A stretch of DNA of 64,000 nt from Saccharibacillus soli (lineage in GTDB: Bacteria; Bacillota; Bacilli; Paenibacillales; Paenibacillaceae), in assembly GCA_002189105.1 (NCBI GenBank), contig NIOB01000001.1, forward strand, positions 620,001 through 684,000, read 5' to 3'. Positions within the stretch are counted from its first letter, which is position 1; every line of letters starts with the position of its first letter. The translations under genes and the position numbers were made by a program. Positions 45,997-55,278 of the stretch are shown here, piece by piece. Below the pieces are notes generated by a model. The model saw only the letters and a program-made list of their open reading frames with translations, searched no databases and had not been told where the DNA came from.

Positions 45997-47667
45997 ATGA
46001 GTGTTCGGAGCGGCTGTAAGCTGACTTTGATTGCAGGTTTGGCCTTCTGTTTCGCATGTGGCGGCCCTTCTCCTCGAAGCGATTCGCCGGAGGCTGCCAA
46101 ATTAGACGGACTGCCGCCAACGTTAAGTCATACCCAATATGATCCGCCGATCGAGATTTCGTTCGTCAGGGAAACCGGAGACGATGTGGAGCGCATGTTG
46201 GCAGAACTGCCGGGAGAGACGCTGGAAGATAATCGCTGGACTCGGTTGTATGAACGGGAGTTGGGGATTCGTACCCGTTACGAATGGACAGCGAAGGGCG
46301 ATGTCTATAGTCAGAAACTCGGCGTATCGCTGGCTTCCGGTCGGATTCCTGATGTAGTCCAGGTTGATCCCTATCAGCTGCGTCTGCTGGCCAATGCAGG
46401 TTTGATTGAGGACATGACCGAGATCTATGAGGAATGTGCTTCGCCGCTCACACAGGATATTTTGTCGGCGGAAGGCAGCGGTCCTTTTGATGCGGCGACA
46501 GTGGATGGTCGTCTGATGGCTGTTCCGGAATCCGTCTCTTCGATTGAAAGTGCGCAATACTTGTGGATTCGGACGGATTGGCTCAAACGTCTGGGACTGC
46601 CCGCTCCTCGTACACTGGAAGATGTATTGGTCATATCGAAAGCGCTTACAGAAAAAGACCCGGATCAGAATGGCGTGGATGATACGTATGGATTGGGATT
46701 AACCGGCTATCTATGGAATCCGGTCATGAGCGCATCCGGCCTGATGGCGGGATTCGGTGCTTTTCCCACGCAGTGGGTAGAAGGTGAGGAGGGTCAGTTG
46801 GTGTACGGCGGAATTCTGCCGGAGACGCGTGAAGCGCTGCAAGAATTGCAGCGCATGTACCAATCCGGACAGATTGATCCGGATTTTGGCTACAAGTCGG
46901 GGAGCCAGATGACTCGCCTGATTGCGCAGGGCAAGATTGGCATGTTATACGGTGAGCAGTGGACGCCTTTTGCCATTCAGCAGAGCCGTGAACGTGATCC
47001 CGAGGCCGATTGGCAGGCGTATCCGCTGCTGGCCAAATCCGGCGAGAAGATTCGGGTACCGCTCCGTGCGGGAACGGGCAGCCTGCTGGCTGTACGCAAA
47101 GGCTATGACCATCCTGAAGCGCTGATTCAGATGATGAATCTGCATCTGGAGAAAAATTGGGGCGAGCAGGCTGATTACGAGACGTATTACAATGACGACT
47201 CAAAGGCAGTCTGGATGCTCTCTCCCGTTACTCCATTTCCGGGAACCAAAAATCTGGATGCTTACCTCGACATCCGCGACGCCAGACGGACCGGAGATTT
47301 CCCTTCGCTCAAGGGTGAGGCAGCCGCCATTCACAAACGGATTGAAGCCTATGATCGTCACGGTACGGAAAGCGGCTGGGGCTGGGAGAAAATTTATGGA
47401 CCGGACGGCGCATTCAGCATCGCGGACGAGTACGCACGCAGCGGCAGTTTTGTCCCGGATCGGTTTGCAGGTGGCATTACGGAGACGATGATTGAGCGGC
47501 ATAACATTCTGCGCGATCTTCAGCTTGAGGCTTATATGAATATCATCTTGGGAGAACCCATCGAGCAGTTCGATCAATTTGTTCGGGATTGGCGGATGCT
47601 GGGCGGAGATCAGATTACAGCGGAGGTGAACCTCTGGAACAGCAGCAAACCAAGCGACGCGCCCTGA
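45997..47667 (+). CDS. Extracellular sugar-binding lipoprotein (orphan, linked to a sensor kinase)
   Basis: A 556-residue solute-binding protein of the sugar type. Signal peptide with a poor lipobox (CFAC, Cys21). The body contains GVSLASGRIPDVVQVDPYQLRLLANAGLIEDMTE and EDPDQNGVDDTYGLGLTGY, typical of the large Paenibacillus sugar-binding lipoproteins (LplA-like). No permease gene accompanies it; the kinase gene begins before its end. It may present sugars to that kinase, or serve a permease encoded elsewhere. The ATG follows GGCAGGAGATAAGC. Confidence 0.87.
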   Translation: MSVRSGCKLTLIAGLAFCFACGGPSPRSDSPEAAKLDGLPPTLSHTQYDPPIEISFVRETGDDVERMLAELPGETLEDNRWTRLYERELGIRTRYEWTAKGDVYSQKLGVSLASGRIPDVVQVDPYQLRLLANAGLIEDMTEIYEECASPLTQDILSAEGSGPFDAATVDGRLMAVPESVSSIESAQYLWIRTDWLKRLGLPAPRTLEDVLVISKALTEKDPDQNGVDDTYGLGLTGYLWNPVMSASGLMAGFGAFPTQWVEGEEGQLVYGGILPETREALQELQRMYQSGQIDPDFGYKSGSQMTRLIAQGKIGMLYGEQWTPFAIQQSRERDPEADWQAYPLLAKSGEKIRVPLRAGTGSLLAVRKGYDHPEALIQMMNLHLEKNWGEQADYETYYNDDSKAVWMLSPVTPFPGTKNLDAYLDIRDARRTGDFPSLKGEAAAIHKRIEAYDRHGTESGWGWEKIYGPDGAFSIADEYARSGSFVPDRFAGGITETMIERHNILRDLQLEAYMNIILGEPIEQFDQFVRDWRMLGGDQITAEVNLWNSSKPSDAP

Positions 47668-49520
47668 AGAAGCGGGACTTCCGGCGCGTAAGCCGCTCCG
47701 TGGAGCCTCCGGAACCTTTGTCCAAACGCCGCAGCCTGCGGCAAAGAAGCGGTCGATGGATGCTGCCTGCGGCTTCCTGGCACAGCAGCATTTTTGCCCG
47801 TCTGGTCTTTACTTACCTGCTGTTTATCCTGCCGCTCATTCTACTGGGCTTGTATTTGTATCAGTGGAGTTATGAGAACGCCAGCAGCGAGATCGCCTCT
47901 TCGACAGAACGAAGACTGGACGGCTATCTGGACGAATTGAACCGTGAAGTGGAATGGATGGAGCTTCAGCAGTTTGACATCGTGGAAGATCGTAAACTCA
48001 ATCGCCTGGCTGTCTTGTGGGATAAAATGGGCCAGGTCGAACGCCGGGATACGCTGAATGATATGACCGAACGTCTGGCGACCTTTAAGAACAGCAGCGC
48101 CTATATCAAGAACGTGTATGTCCATCTGCCCACAGTCGGGAAAAGTCTTTCGGCTACCCACGGGATTGACGACTTTGATGGGAAAGCGTTCCGCTACTTC
48201 AGTGCCAGCCGTCAGGGGATCGGTCCGCGTCTGACGGTAAGAGAAGGGATGCTGAACCTGGGGGCCGTACGGCTAACCGGTAAGAAGGGAGCACTGCCTC
48301 TATTTGCTGTCCAGGTCGAGCTGGATACCGAACGATTCCGCAGTGCACTAAGACAGCTGAATCTGTACCCGGATAACGGTTCTTTTTTGATTGAGGAAAA
48401 GACGGGATTTGCGATCGCAGATGAAGCCTCGCACCTGTTCATTCTCGACGCCTATCGCAAATCCCAACCCCGTGCGCAGAACGAAGCTTCCCGTCTTGAG
48501 GTGGAAGGAAATCGTTACCAGATTAGCAAGCGCTACATGGAATCTCTCGGATTGTCCGCAGCGACCTATCTGCCGGAAGCCAGTGTCAAGCGGCCGCTGA
48601 ACAAATTTTATCAATGGGCCTGGCTGTTTGCCGTAACGTCATTTCTGGCGATCACGGCGTATCTGTACTCCAGCTATCGCCTGATCCACAAACCCATGCT
48701 GCTGCTCGTCAAGCGCTTCAAGAAGATGGAAGAAGGCGTGCTGGACATCCCGATCACCCATGCGCGCAAGGATGAGTTTGGCTTTTTGTATGCCCGGTTC
48801 AATCAAATGATTGAAAAGCTGCAATCACTGATCGACCGCGACTTCAAACAGCGGATGATGATGCAGCGTGCCGAACTCAAACAGCTTCAATCGCAGATCA
48901 ATCCGCATTTTTTGTACAACAGCTTCTTCATTCTGAATTCATTGGCCCGGACGGGAGAGACGGAGCGGATCGAAGACTTTACCAATATGCTGGGCGAATA
49001 CTTCCGCTTTATCACACGTAGCGGCGCCGATCATGTGGCTCTGGAAGACGAAGTGGCTCATTCACGCATCTATACGAATATTCAGCAGCTGCGATTCTCC
49101 AGGCGGATGCGTGTGGAATTCGATGATCTTCCCGAGGTCATGCGCAGCTTGCAGGCTCCGCGTCTTATTATCCAGCCGATTATTGAAAATGCGTACGAAC
49201 ATAGTCTGGAGAAAATGGTCAATCCCGGCTTACTGCGCGTACGGTTCGGCGTGGATGGAGAATATGCGGAGGTATGCGTTGAGGATAATGGCGATCAATT
49301 GGACGACGTGCAGTTGGAAAACCTGAGGCAGCGGCTGGCGCAAAAAGAAGAGGTCGAGGAGACGACAGGTCTGCTGAACATTCATCGACGACTTGTTCTG
49401 ACTTATGGCTCAGGCAGTGGTCTACGGCTTAGGCGAAGTGAGCTGGGAGGGCTTCAGGTGAAGATTCGGATTCGATGGCAGGGAGGGGACGAGGATGCAC
49501 CGATTGCTGATCGTGGATGA
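47634..49520 (+). CDS. YesM-type sensor histidine kinase
   Basis: A membrane sensor kinase of about 628 residues: basic N terminus, first membrane helix (about 56-76), extracellular sensing domain (about 80-320), second helix, HAMP, His_kinase domain with the phospho-site QINPHFLYNSFFILNS (His about 425), and HATPase with PIIENAYEHSLE and DNG. The start is uncertain. AGCGGAGG at 47620-47627 is ideally placed for a CTG at 47634; TTG 47589, TTG 47718 and ATG 47760 are in frame without good ribosome sites. It overlaps the genes on both sides. Confidence 0.9.
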   Translation: MEQQQTKRRALKKRDFRRVSRSVEPPEPLSKRRSLRQRSGRWMLPAASWHSSIFARLVFTYLLFILPLILLGLYLYQWSYENASSEIASSTERRLDGYLDELNREVEWMELQQFDIVEDRKLNRLAVLWDKMGQVERRDTLNDMTERLATFKNSSAYIKNVYVHLPTVGKSLSATHGIDDFDGKAFRYFSASRQGIGPRLTVREGMLNLGAVRLTGKKGALPLFAVQVELDTERFRSALRQLNLYPDNGSFLIEEKTGFAIADEASHLFILDAYRKSQPRAQNEASRLEVEGNRYQISKRYMESLGLSAATYLPEASVKRPLNKFYQWAWLFAVTSFLAITAYLYSSYRLIHKPMLLLVKRFKKMEEGVLDIPITHARKDEFGFLYARFNQMIEKLQSLIDRDFKQRMMMQRAELKQLQSQINPHFLYNSFFILNSLARTGETERIEDFTNMLGEYFRFITRSGADHVALEDEVAHSRIYTNIQQLRFSRRMRVEFDDLPEVMRSLQAPRLIIQPIIENAYEHSLEKMVNPGLLRVRFGVDGEYAEVCVEDNGDQLDDVQLENLRQRLAQKEEVEETTGLLNIHRRLVLTYGSGSGLRLRRSELGGLQVKIRIRWQGGDEDAPIADRG

Positions 49521-51147
49521 TGAGGAGATTATTACCGACAGTCTGCATGAGACGCTGGCCGGTCTGATGCCCGAGCAGTTGGACGTCTGCAAAGCTTATT
49601 CGGCCCGTGAAGCCTTGGAGTGGATGGCGAGAACGCGGATTGACATCGTCATGACGGACATTCGGATGCCAGGGATGGATGGTCTGGAGATGGCAGAGCG
49701 AATTCGGGCCTATTGGCCGCGCTGCCGCATCGTCTTTTTGACGGGGTACAGTGACTTTGACTATGCGTATCGAGCGCTGCAAATGCCGGATGCGCGTTAT
49801 CTGCTCAAGACGGAAGGATATGCCAAGGTGACCGCCATGATTGAGCAGATCGTGGAGGAGATTCGGCGGAGCCATCGGATGGATGCGCTGCTGGAGCGAT
49901 CGCAGGAGCTTGCGGCGCAGCTTCAGAAGCTGGAACGGGAAGATTATCTGCGTATGCTGCTTCGCAGCGTGCACGCTGCGGGGGCCAGCCCGGAGGAATG
50001 GCAGAGCGAACTGGAGCAGAAGCAGATTCCACTATCGGCAAGCGAACCGGTTCAGCTGGTGCTGGGGCGGCTCGACAGTCTGGGACAGACATCGGCTGCC
50101 CAGCTTCACAGGCTGTTGGCCTCCGCGCGGGTCATCGCCGCCTCGCTGCTGGAAGAACATGTACGGCAGGTGAGCGTGGCAGATGCGCGGGGCGATGTGG
50201 TCTGGCTGATCCAGCCCAAATGTGAGGACATCAAGCTTGATGGAGCGTTCGCCCGGTATCTGGAAGGTGCGCTTGAGCTGGTGCAGGAGGCTTGTGTGGC
50301 TTCGCTGGGCGTCTCCTGGTCATTTGCTGTCAGCGGACAGAGCTGCGCCTGGACGGACATCACGCGTCGGTATGAACGTCTGAAGCAGCTGCAATGGATG
50401 AAAGTCGGCGACGGGGTCAACATGGTGCTGATTGACCAAGGCGAAGAGCTGCCCAAGGCTCCGCCGAGAGAGCTGGGCAGGCCGGGCAGCCGAATCGAAG
50501 CGATGTCCGGTTATCTGGAGACGGGACGAACGGCAGCTTTTTATGAATCGTTTGAAAAAGTGACCGAGGAGCTGCTGCTGCCCGAGACGCCGCTGGAAGA
50601 AGCGATGGAGACTTATTACAGTCTGGCGCTGATGTTGTATGCAACCGTAAGCCGCTGGGGACTCAGCCCCGAGATCCCGGATCGAAATCGACTGCTTCGC
50701 CTGGAAGAACAGGCCAGTATGAAGGAAGCCGTGCAGCTGTTGTATGAAACCGCAGACCGGCTGGTACGCTTTAAGAGCAGCGACGAGCAGGAGCGTGCCC
50801 ATGCGGTCATCCGTTCCTTGTGCGATTATATTCGGGAGCATCTCGATCATGATCTCTCCCTTGTTCGATTGGCGGAGCGGTATCACTTTAATCCCTCCTA
50901 TCTATCGAGATTTTTCAAGCAGGAGATGGGGCTGAATCTGTCCGAATTTATTGATGACTGCCGAATTCGGGAGGCCAAGCGTCTGCTGACCGATCCCCAT
51001 CTCATGGTGCGGGAGGTGGCCGTACAGGTCGGTTACGAAGCGGCTCATTCTTTTACGCGCTTCTTCAAAAAAGTGACTGGCATGACGCCGCAGGAGTTCA
51101 AGGATGCTGAAGCTTCTATTCACTCACGCTCAGAGGCAACTCCTTGA
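49495..51147 (+). CDS. YesN-type AraC-family response regulator
   Basis: A 550-residue regulator. The receiver (1-125) has Asp8/Asp9, phospho-acceptor Asp55 (VMTDIRMPGMDG) and Lys in LLKTEG. A middle region of about 300 residues follows, then the AraC-type double helix-turn-helix (about 440-540; LSLVRLAERYHFNPSYLSRFFKQEMGLNLSEFI, VREVAVQVGYEAAHSFTRFFKKVTGMTPQEF). It overlaps the kinase gene by 26 bp and should activate nearby sugar genes such as the GH43 gene. The ATG follows GGGAGGGGACGAGG. Confidence 0.93.
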   Translation: MHRLLIVDDEEIITDSLHETLAGLMPEQLDVCKAYSAREALEWMARTRIDIVMTDIRMPGMDGLEMAERIRAYWPRCRIVFLTGYSDFDYAYRALQMPDARYLLKTEGYAKVTAMIEQIVEEIRRSHRMDALLERSQELAAQLQKLEREDYLRMLLRSVHAAGASPEEWQSELEQKQIPLSASEPVQLVLGRLDSLGQTSAAQLHRLLASARVIAASLLEEHVRQVSVADARGDVVWLIQPKCEDIKLDGAFARYLEGALELVQEACVASLGVSWSFAVSGQSCAWTDITRRYERLKQLQWMKVGDGVNMVLIDQGEELPKAPPRELGRPGSRIEAMSGYLETGRTAAFYESFEKVTEELLLPETPLEEAMETYYSLALMLYATVSRWGLSPEIPDRNRLLRLEEQASMKEAVQLLYETADRLVRFKSSDEQERAHAVIRSLCDYIREHLDHDLSLVRLAERYHFNPSYLSRFFKQEMGLNLSEFIDDCRIREAKRLLTDPHLMVREVAVQVGYEAAHSFTRFFKKVTGMTPQEFKDAEASIHSRSEATP

Positions 51148-51230
51148 CCTTTGAGTGGAAAGTCTGATGTGAAATCATGGGCTTACTCCACAGTCTTTTG
51201 ACAATCCAACCAGGAAAAGAGGAACAGGTT

Positions 51231-52679
51231 ATGGAAAAATCAACACTTCAAGGCAGCAAGACCGTCAAGCCTGCCGTTGGCAAGACGCCGCCTCATCGCA
51301 ATCCGCTGCTGGCGCATAAGTTCGGTGCCGACCCGTATGCGCTGGTTTATGAAGATCGGGTATATCTGTACATGACCAGCGACAAGCTGGAATGGGATGA
51401 AAACGGTCAGGCCAAGGAAAATAGCTATGGTTCGATACGCAAGCTGACCGTTATTTCTTCTGCCGATCTGGCCAATTGGACGGATCATGGCGAGATTGCA
51501 GTGGCAGGTACAGAAGGCACAGCGGTATGGGCGACCCAGTCATGGGCACCGGCGATCGCCCATAAGCGAATCGATGGACGCGATCAGTTCTTCCTGTATT
51601 TCGCCAACAATGGCAGCGGTGTTGGGGTGCTGCGCGGGGATAGTCCGCTTGGTCCATGGACTGATCCGGTGGGCGGTCCGCTGATCGCAGCGGGAACACC
51701 GGGCGTTGAAGGCGTGCCGTGGATCTTCGATCCCGCCGTGCTGGTTGATGACGACGGACGGGGGTATCTGTATTTCGGCGGTGGAGTACCTGAAGGGCAA
51801 CATGAGATGCCGAACTCTGCCCGGGTGGTTCGTCTCGGCGACGATATGGTTTCGCTGCAAGGAGCGGCGGAAATCATTCCGGCTCCGTATATGTTTGAAG
51901 ATTCCGGCATCCATAAATATGGGCAGATATACTATTATACGTATTGTTCAAATTTCTACGAGGGTGAACGTGCAGAGGGCAGCCCGCCTCCTGGCGAGAT
52001 CGCCTGCATGACCAGCACCTCCCCGATGGGACCCTGGACGTATCAAGGTACATTCTTACATAATCCCGGTCATTATTTTGGGGTGAGCGGCAATAACCAT
52101 CATGTCATCTTCCCGTTCCGGGATCGCTGGTACATTGCCTATCATGCTCAGACGCTGTCCGCAGCGATGGGAGTCGCACACGGCTATCGCTCGACACATC
52201 TGGATCTGCTGGAGCTGCATGAAGAAGGGAGTCTGCCGGAGGCGAAGGCTACGCTGGAAGGTGTACCGCAGCTTTTCCATCACGATCCTTATGCTCCGAC
52301 TGGTGGGAATACTTGTGCCTGGAGTGCAGGGGTGCACACGGATGCTGAAGTTGCAGACGGAGAGGGAACAGTCTCGCTGTTATCGGATGGAGCCTGGTTG
52401 GGGCTTGCAGGGGTAGACTTCGGTTCCAGCGGGCCTACCCGATTCCTGGCCGTGATTGATGCAGCAGGCGTTCAGGGCGGTGCGCTTGAAGTTCGTCTGG
52501 ATCATGTAGAAGGAGCAGTGTTATCGGCTGTCACGATTGAGCCGGGAGGCGGGTTCCATGAAGAAGTTGTGACCTGTGCAGAAAAGGCAGCCGCAGGCGC
52601 ACATGATCTGTATTTGATCTTCCATGCCGATCGTCAGGAAGATCAGTTGGCACTGCGCAGCTGGCGTTTTGAACGATAA
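51231..52679 (+). CDS. Glycoside hydrolase family 43 enzyme
   Basis: A 482-residue intracellular (no signal peptide) five-bladed propeller hydrolase. Catalytic residues appear as Asp in FGADPYALVYEDRVYLY, Asp in IFDPAVLVDDDGRGYLYFGG and Glu in MFEDSGIHKYGQIYYYTYC. NHHVIFPFRDRWYIAYHA is also typical. The last 120 residues look like a carbohydrate-binding beta sandwich. Likely substrates are arabinose- or xylose-containing oligosaccharides. The ATG follows AAAGAGGAACAGGTT; the frame is open to 51177. It lies 83 bp after the regulator gene and may be part of that operon. Confidence 0.9.
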   Translation: MEKSTLQGSKTVKPAVGKTPPHRNPLLAHKFGADPYALVYEDRVYLYMTSDKLEWDENGQAKENSYGSIRKLTVISSADLANWTDHGEIAVAGTEGTAVWATQSWAPAIAHKRIDGRDQFFLYFANNGSGVGVLRGDSPLGPWTDPVGGPLIAAGTPGVEGVPWIFDPAVLVDDDGRGYLYFGGGVPEGQHEMPNSARVVRLGDDMVSLQGAAEIIPAPYMFEDSGIHKYGQIYYYTYCSNFYEGERAEGSPPPGEIACMTSTSPMGPWTYQGTFLHNPGHYFGVSGNNHHVIFPFRDRWYIAYHAQTLSAAMGVAHGYRSTHLDLLELHEEGSLPEAKATLEGVPQLFHHDPYAPTGGNTCAWSAGVHTDAEVADGEGTVSLLSDGAWLGLAGVDFGSSGPTRFLAVIDAAGVQGGALEVRLDHVEGAVLSAVTIEPGGGFHEEVVTCAEKAAAGAHDLYLIFHADRQEDQLALRSWRFER

Positions 52680-52743
52680 CATCTCTTGAAGATGGCGCTT
52701 TTGGAGATCGACAATTGAAGCATGGACGGGCAGCAGCCCAAGC

Positions 52744-52790
52744 AAAAGCCCTTGTTTCCCCGATATTCCGGCGGAGACAAGGGCTTTTTG
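52744..52790 (+). terminator. Terminator after the GH43 gene
   Basis: AAAAGCCCTTGT pairs with ACAAGGGCTTTT; T runs occur on both sides, so it may also serve the convergent AraC gene. Confidence 0.88.
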
Positions 52791-52819
52791 GCATGGTTCA
52801 GGGGAGAACGCGGCTAAGG

Positions 52820-53587
52820 TCAAGCGGTTACGAAGGTTCGTTTCCGATATTCATTCGGACTGACGCCTTCATATTCGCGGAATTTTTTGTGGAACCAGTC
52901 TGTATCGGTGTATCCCACCCGCACGGCAATCTCATAAATTCGCAGATCGGTGTTCTCCAGCAGCCGCTTGGCCTCTTCCATACGCTGCTGAAGCAGATAG
53001 CGGTTAAAAGGCATCTTCTCTTTGGATTTGAAGCGCTGTCCCAGATAAGCACAGTTAAAATGCAGCAGATCGGCGATTTCCTTGAGGGTGACATTGTCGG
53101 CAAGGCGCCGGCAGGCATAGGCTTTGACTGCTTCGATCAGACGATCTGACCGATCCAATGTCCTGCCGCGAAGAGGAAACGGCAGCGTAACGGTCGTGTG
53201 TTCCGAACTTTTTTCACCAGCCAGTCTCCATTTGAGTCGAATTAGGCTATGTACGAACACTGGAGGGTTTAGAGGGCCTGGGATATAATCGCTCACCTGG
53301 TAGCTTAATGCCTTGCGTGCGGCTCTGAAGTCATCTTTGCCGCCAAGCAGCAGGATCGGAATGGAGCTGATAGCCCGAATCTGTTCACACAGACACAGCC
53401 CGGACGAAGCGAATCCGCCAGTGTGGATCAGCACCACGTCGAAGTGACGCTGCTTGAGTGCGGTTAAGGCCTGTTCAATCGATCCAGCCGATTTGCCAAT
53501 CACAAATCCCGTTTTTTCCTGGTGTAAAAGCTTTTTGATTGCGGTTAGCGGTAGACAGCCGCAGTCCACCCACAAAACAGTATGCAT
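52820..53587 (-). CDS. AraC-family regulator with degenerate receiver domain
   Basis: A 255-residue regulator. Residues 1-120 have the layout of a CheY-like receiver but without its chemistry: the acidic pair is DC (residues 8-9), His55 (VVLIHTGG) stands at the phospho-acceptor position, and the conserved Lys-Pro is replaced (DYIPGPLNP). The AraC DNA-binding part (about 155-252) is intact (VTLKEIADLLHFNCAYLGQRFKSKEKMPFNRYL, IYEIAVRVGYTDTDWFHKKFREYEGVSPNEYR). Start follows GAGGAGGTTGCTTG. It is divergent from the transport operon and likely controls it. Confidence 0.87.
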   Translation of the reverse strand: MHTVLWVDCGCLPLTAIKKLLHQEKTGFVIGKSAGSIEQALTALKQRHFDVVLIHTGGFASSGLCLCEQIRAISSIPILLLGGKDDFRAARKALSYQVSDYIPGPLNPPVFVHSLIRLKWRLAGEKSSEHTTVTLPFPLRGRTLDRSDRLIEAVKAYACRRLADNVTLKEIADLLHFNCAYLGQRFKSKEKMPFNRYLLQQRMEEAKRLLENTDLRIYEIAVRVGYTDTDWFHKKFREYEGVSPNEYRKRTFVTA

Positions 53588-53724
53588 CAAGCAACCTCCT
53601 CTTTTTTGTTTGATCTGTTTTTCCATAAGAAAGGGTTATTTCCATTATCGAAATAAAAGAAAGCGGTTACAACATGCAACTTTTTGCGAACTCACCATTT
53701 GTTTACCTGTTCGTGCAAAAGGGA

Positions 53725-53761
53725 GGGTCGAAAATCATTTTCGCACCCAAAACTATAGTTT
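53725..53761. promoter_or_regulatory. Two palindromic operator candidates
   Basis: CGAAAATCATTTTCG (53729-53743) is a perfect odd palindrome, and it is nearly extended by GGGT/ACCC (53725-53748, one extra base). AAACTATAGTTT (53750-53761) is a perfect 12-bp palindrome. Both lie upstream of a TATACT -10 candidate (53777-53782) that lacks a good -35, so they fit sites for an activator. Confidence 0.55.
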
Positions 53762-53791
53762 GTCGGGGTAAACGCCTATACTCTCTCCTGT

Positions 53792-53805
53792 TGTTAACGC
53801 TTTCA
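53792..53805 (-). promoter_or_regulatory. cre site (CcpA) of the transport operon
   Basis: The minus strand reads TGAAAGCGTTAACA, which fits the cre consensus TGWAARCGYTWNCW at every position. It lies downstream of the -10 candidate and 49 bp before the start codon, a place where CcpA blocks transcription. A weaker match (AGAAAGCGGTTACA) is near 53658. Confidence 0.78.
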
Positions 53806-53853
53806 TTTCAGCGCTACACTTGGAACGAAAACTGACAACCGAGGGGGAAGACC

Positions 53854-55269
53854 ATGAACAGATCGAAGATGAGCAGAAAAATGGTTGTACTGCTGGGCTT
53901 CATTTTGATGTTTGCACTGCTGGCCAGTGGATGCAGTTCCGGTGGAGGAGCGCAGGCGCAGCCGGAAGCTTCGACCAAGCAGGCAGAAGCGGCGGCGCCA
54001 GCTGAAGACAAGACGGCAGAACCTGCCACAGAAGCAGCAGAGGAAGCTGAACCGGCCAATGCCAATTCCACGCCGGAGATGGATTTTGACATGGGCGGCC
54101 GCAAGATCAAAGTCGTTGCCTGGTGGGACATGCAGATCGAAGACAACAACCCGGACAACATTCAACGCATTGAAAATCTGGAAAAGCTGAAGAAAAAACA
54201 TAATTTCGACATTGAATACATCTCGATCGACTTCGGTGAATATCAGGAAAAAGTAGTCGCTTCGCTGATGGCTGGCGAGCCGCTGGGTGACATCGTGCGT
54301 CTGGGCAAAGACTATGCGATCCCGGCGCTGACCAAGCAGGATCTGCTGTGGCCGGTGGACGAGTACACGCATAACGACAAGGTATTTAACCAGAAGACGA
54401 CCAACGAATACATGCAGTATAACGGGCGCGGCTATGGCTTCACGGAAGACCAGTCCTCGTTTATCAGCGGCATCTTCTACAACCGTACGCTGATGCAGGA
54501 GCTGGGCATGAAGCCGCTTCAGGAATATGTGGACGAAGACAACTGGAATTGGGATACCTTCGTCAAGGTTGCCAAGGAAGCGAACAAAGATCGCAACAAC
54601 GATGGCAAGCTGGATACATGGGGACTGGCACAGACCAGCCTGGTCGAGCCAATCCTGTACTCCAATGAAGCGTCGCTGACCAAGGAAGACAAACAGAACC
54701 TGGAAGATCCCAAGACCAAGGCGGCACTGAACTTTGCTTCCAAGCTGGCGACGGATAAGGTGGGGCGTCCTTCCGAAGGCGGCGACTGGACGGAACCTTC
54801 GACCTTCTTCCGTCAAGGCAATACCCTGATGTATTCCGGCGCCATGTATGAGATCGAAGGGATCAAGACCGATATGCCGGACTACGACATCGGCTTCGTT
54901 CCTTTCCCTAAAGGGCCGGACGCCAGTGCTTATCATTCAGGCGAATCGCGTTATCAGGCGCTGACCATTCCGAAAGCCGTCAAGAATCCGGAACAGCTCA
55001 TGTACATCTGGGAAAAGATTAATGAAATCGACTCCATCTACGACTATCCGGAGCAATCGACGCTGGAAACCAACCTGTCAGACGAAGCAGATATTGAAAA
55101 CGCCAGAGAAGTCGCCAAGGGGATGCTTGTACTCGACCACAATACCTTCCCATCCCTGCCTTACTGGGACTTCGTAGGCGAGCTAAACGACGGAGTATCG
55201 GTCTCGACCGTGATCGAAAAGTACAAAGCCACATTCCAGTCGGCGATTGACGAAGTCTACAAAAAATAA
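53854..55269 (+). CDS. Extracellular solute-binding lipoprotein
   Basis: A 471-residue family 1 sugar-binding protein. Signal peptide with lipobox ASGC (Cys27), an Ala/Glu/Pro-rich spacer (about 30-75), then the binding fold (IKVVAWWDMQIEDNNPDNIQRIENLEKLKKKHNFDIEYIS is shown by WWDMQ and FGEYQEKVVASLMAGEPLGDIV). The ATG follows CCGAGGGGGAAGACC. First gene of the transport operon, with a strong hairpin after it and a codon bias suggesting higher expression than the genes downstream. Confidence 0.92.
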   Translation: MNRSKMSRKMVVLLGFILMFALLASGCSSGGGAQAQPEASTKQAEAAAPAEDKTAEPATEAAEEAEPANANSTPEMDFDMGGRKIKVVAWWDMQIEDNNPDNIQRIENLEKLKKKHNFDIEYISIDFGEYQEKVVASLMAGEPLGDIVRLGKDYAIPALTKQDLLWPVDEYTHNDKVFNQKTTNEYMQYNGRGYGFTEDQSSFISGIFYNRTLMQELGMKPLQEYVDEDNWNWDTFVKVAKEANKDRNNDGKLDTWGLAQTSLVEPILYSNEASLTKEDKQNLEDPKTKAALNFASKLATDKVGRPSEGGDWTEPSTFFRQGNTLMYSGAMYEIEGIKTDMPDYDIGFVPFPKGPDASAYHSGESRYQALTIPKAVKNPEQLMYIWEKINEIDSIYDYPEQSTLETNLSDEADIENAREVAKGMLVLDHNTFPSLPYWDFVGELNDGVSVSTVIEKYKATFQSAIDEVYKK

Positions 55270-55278
55270 TGCAGATGT

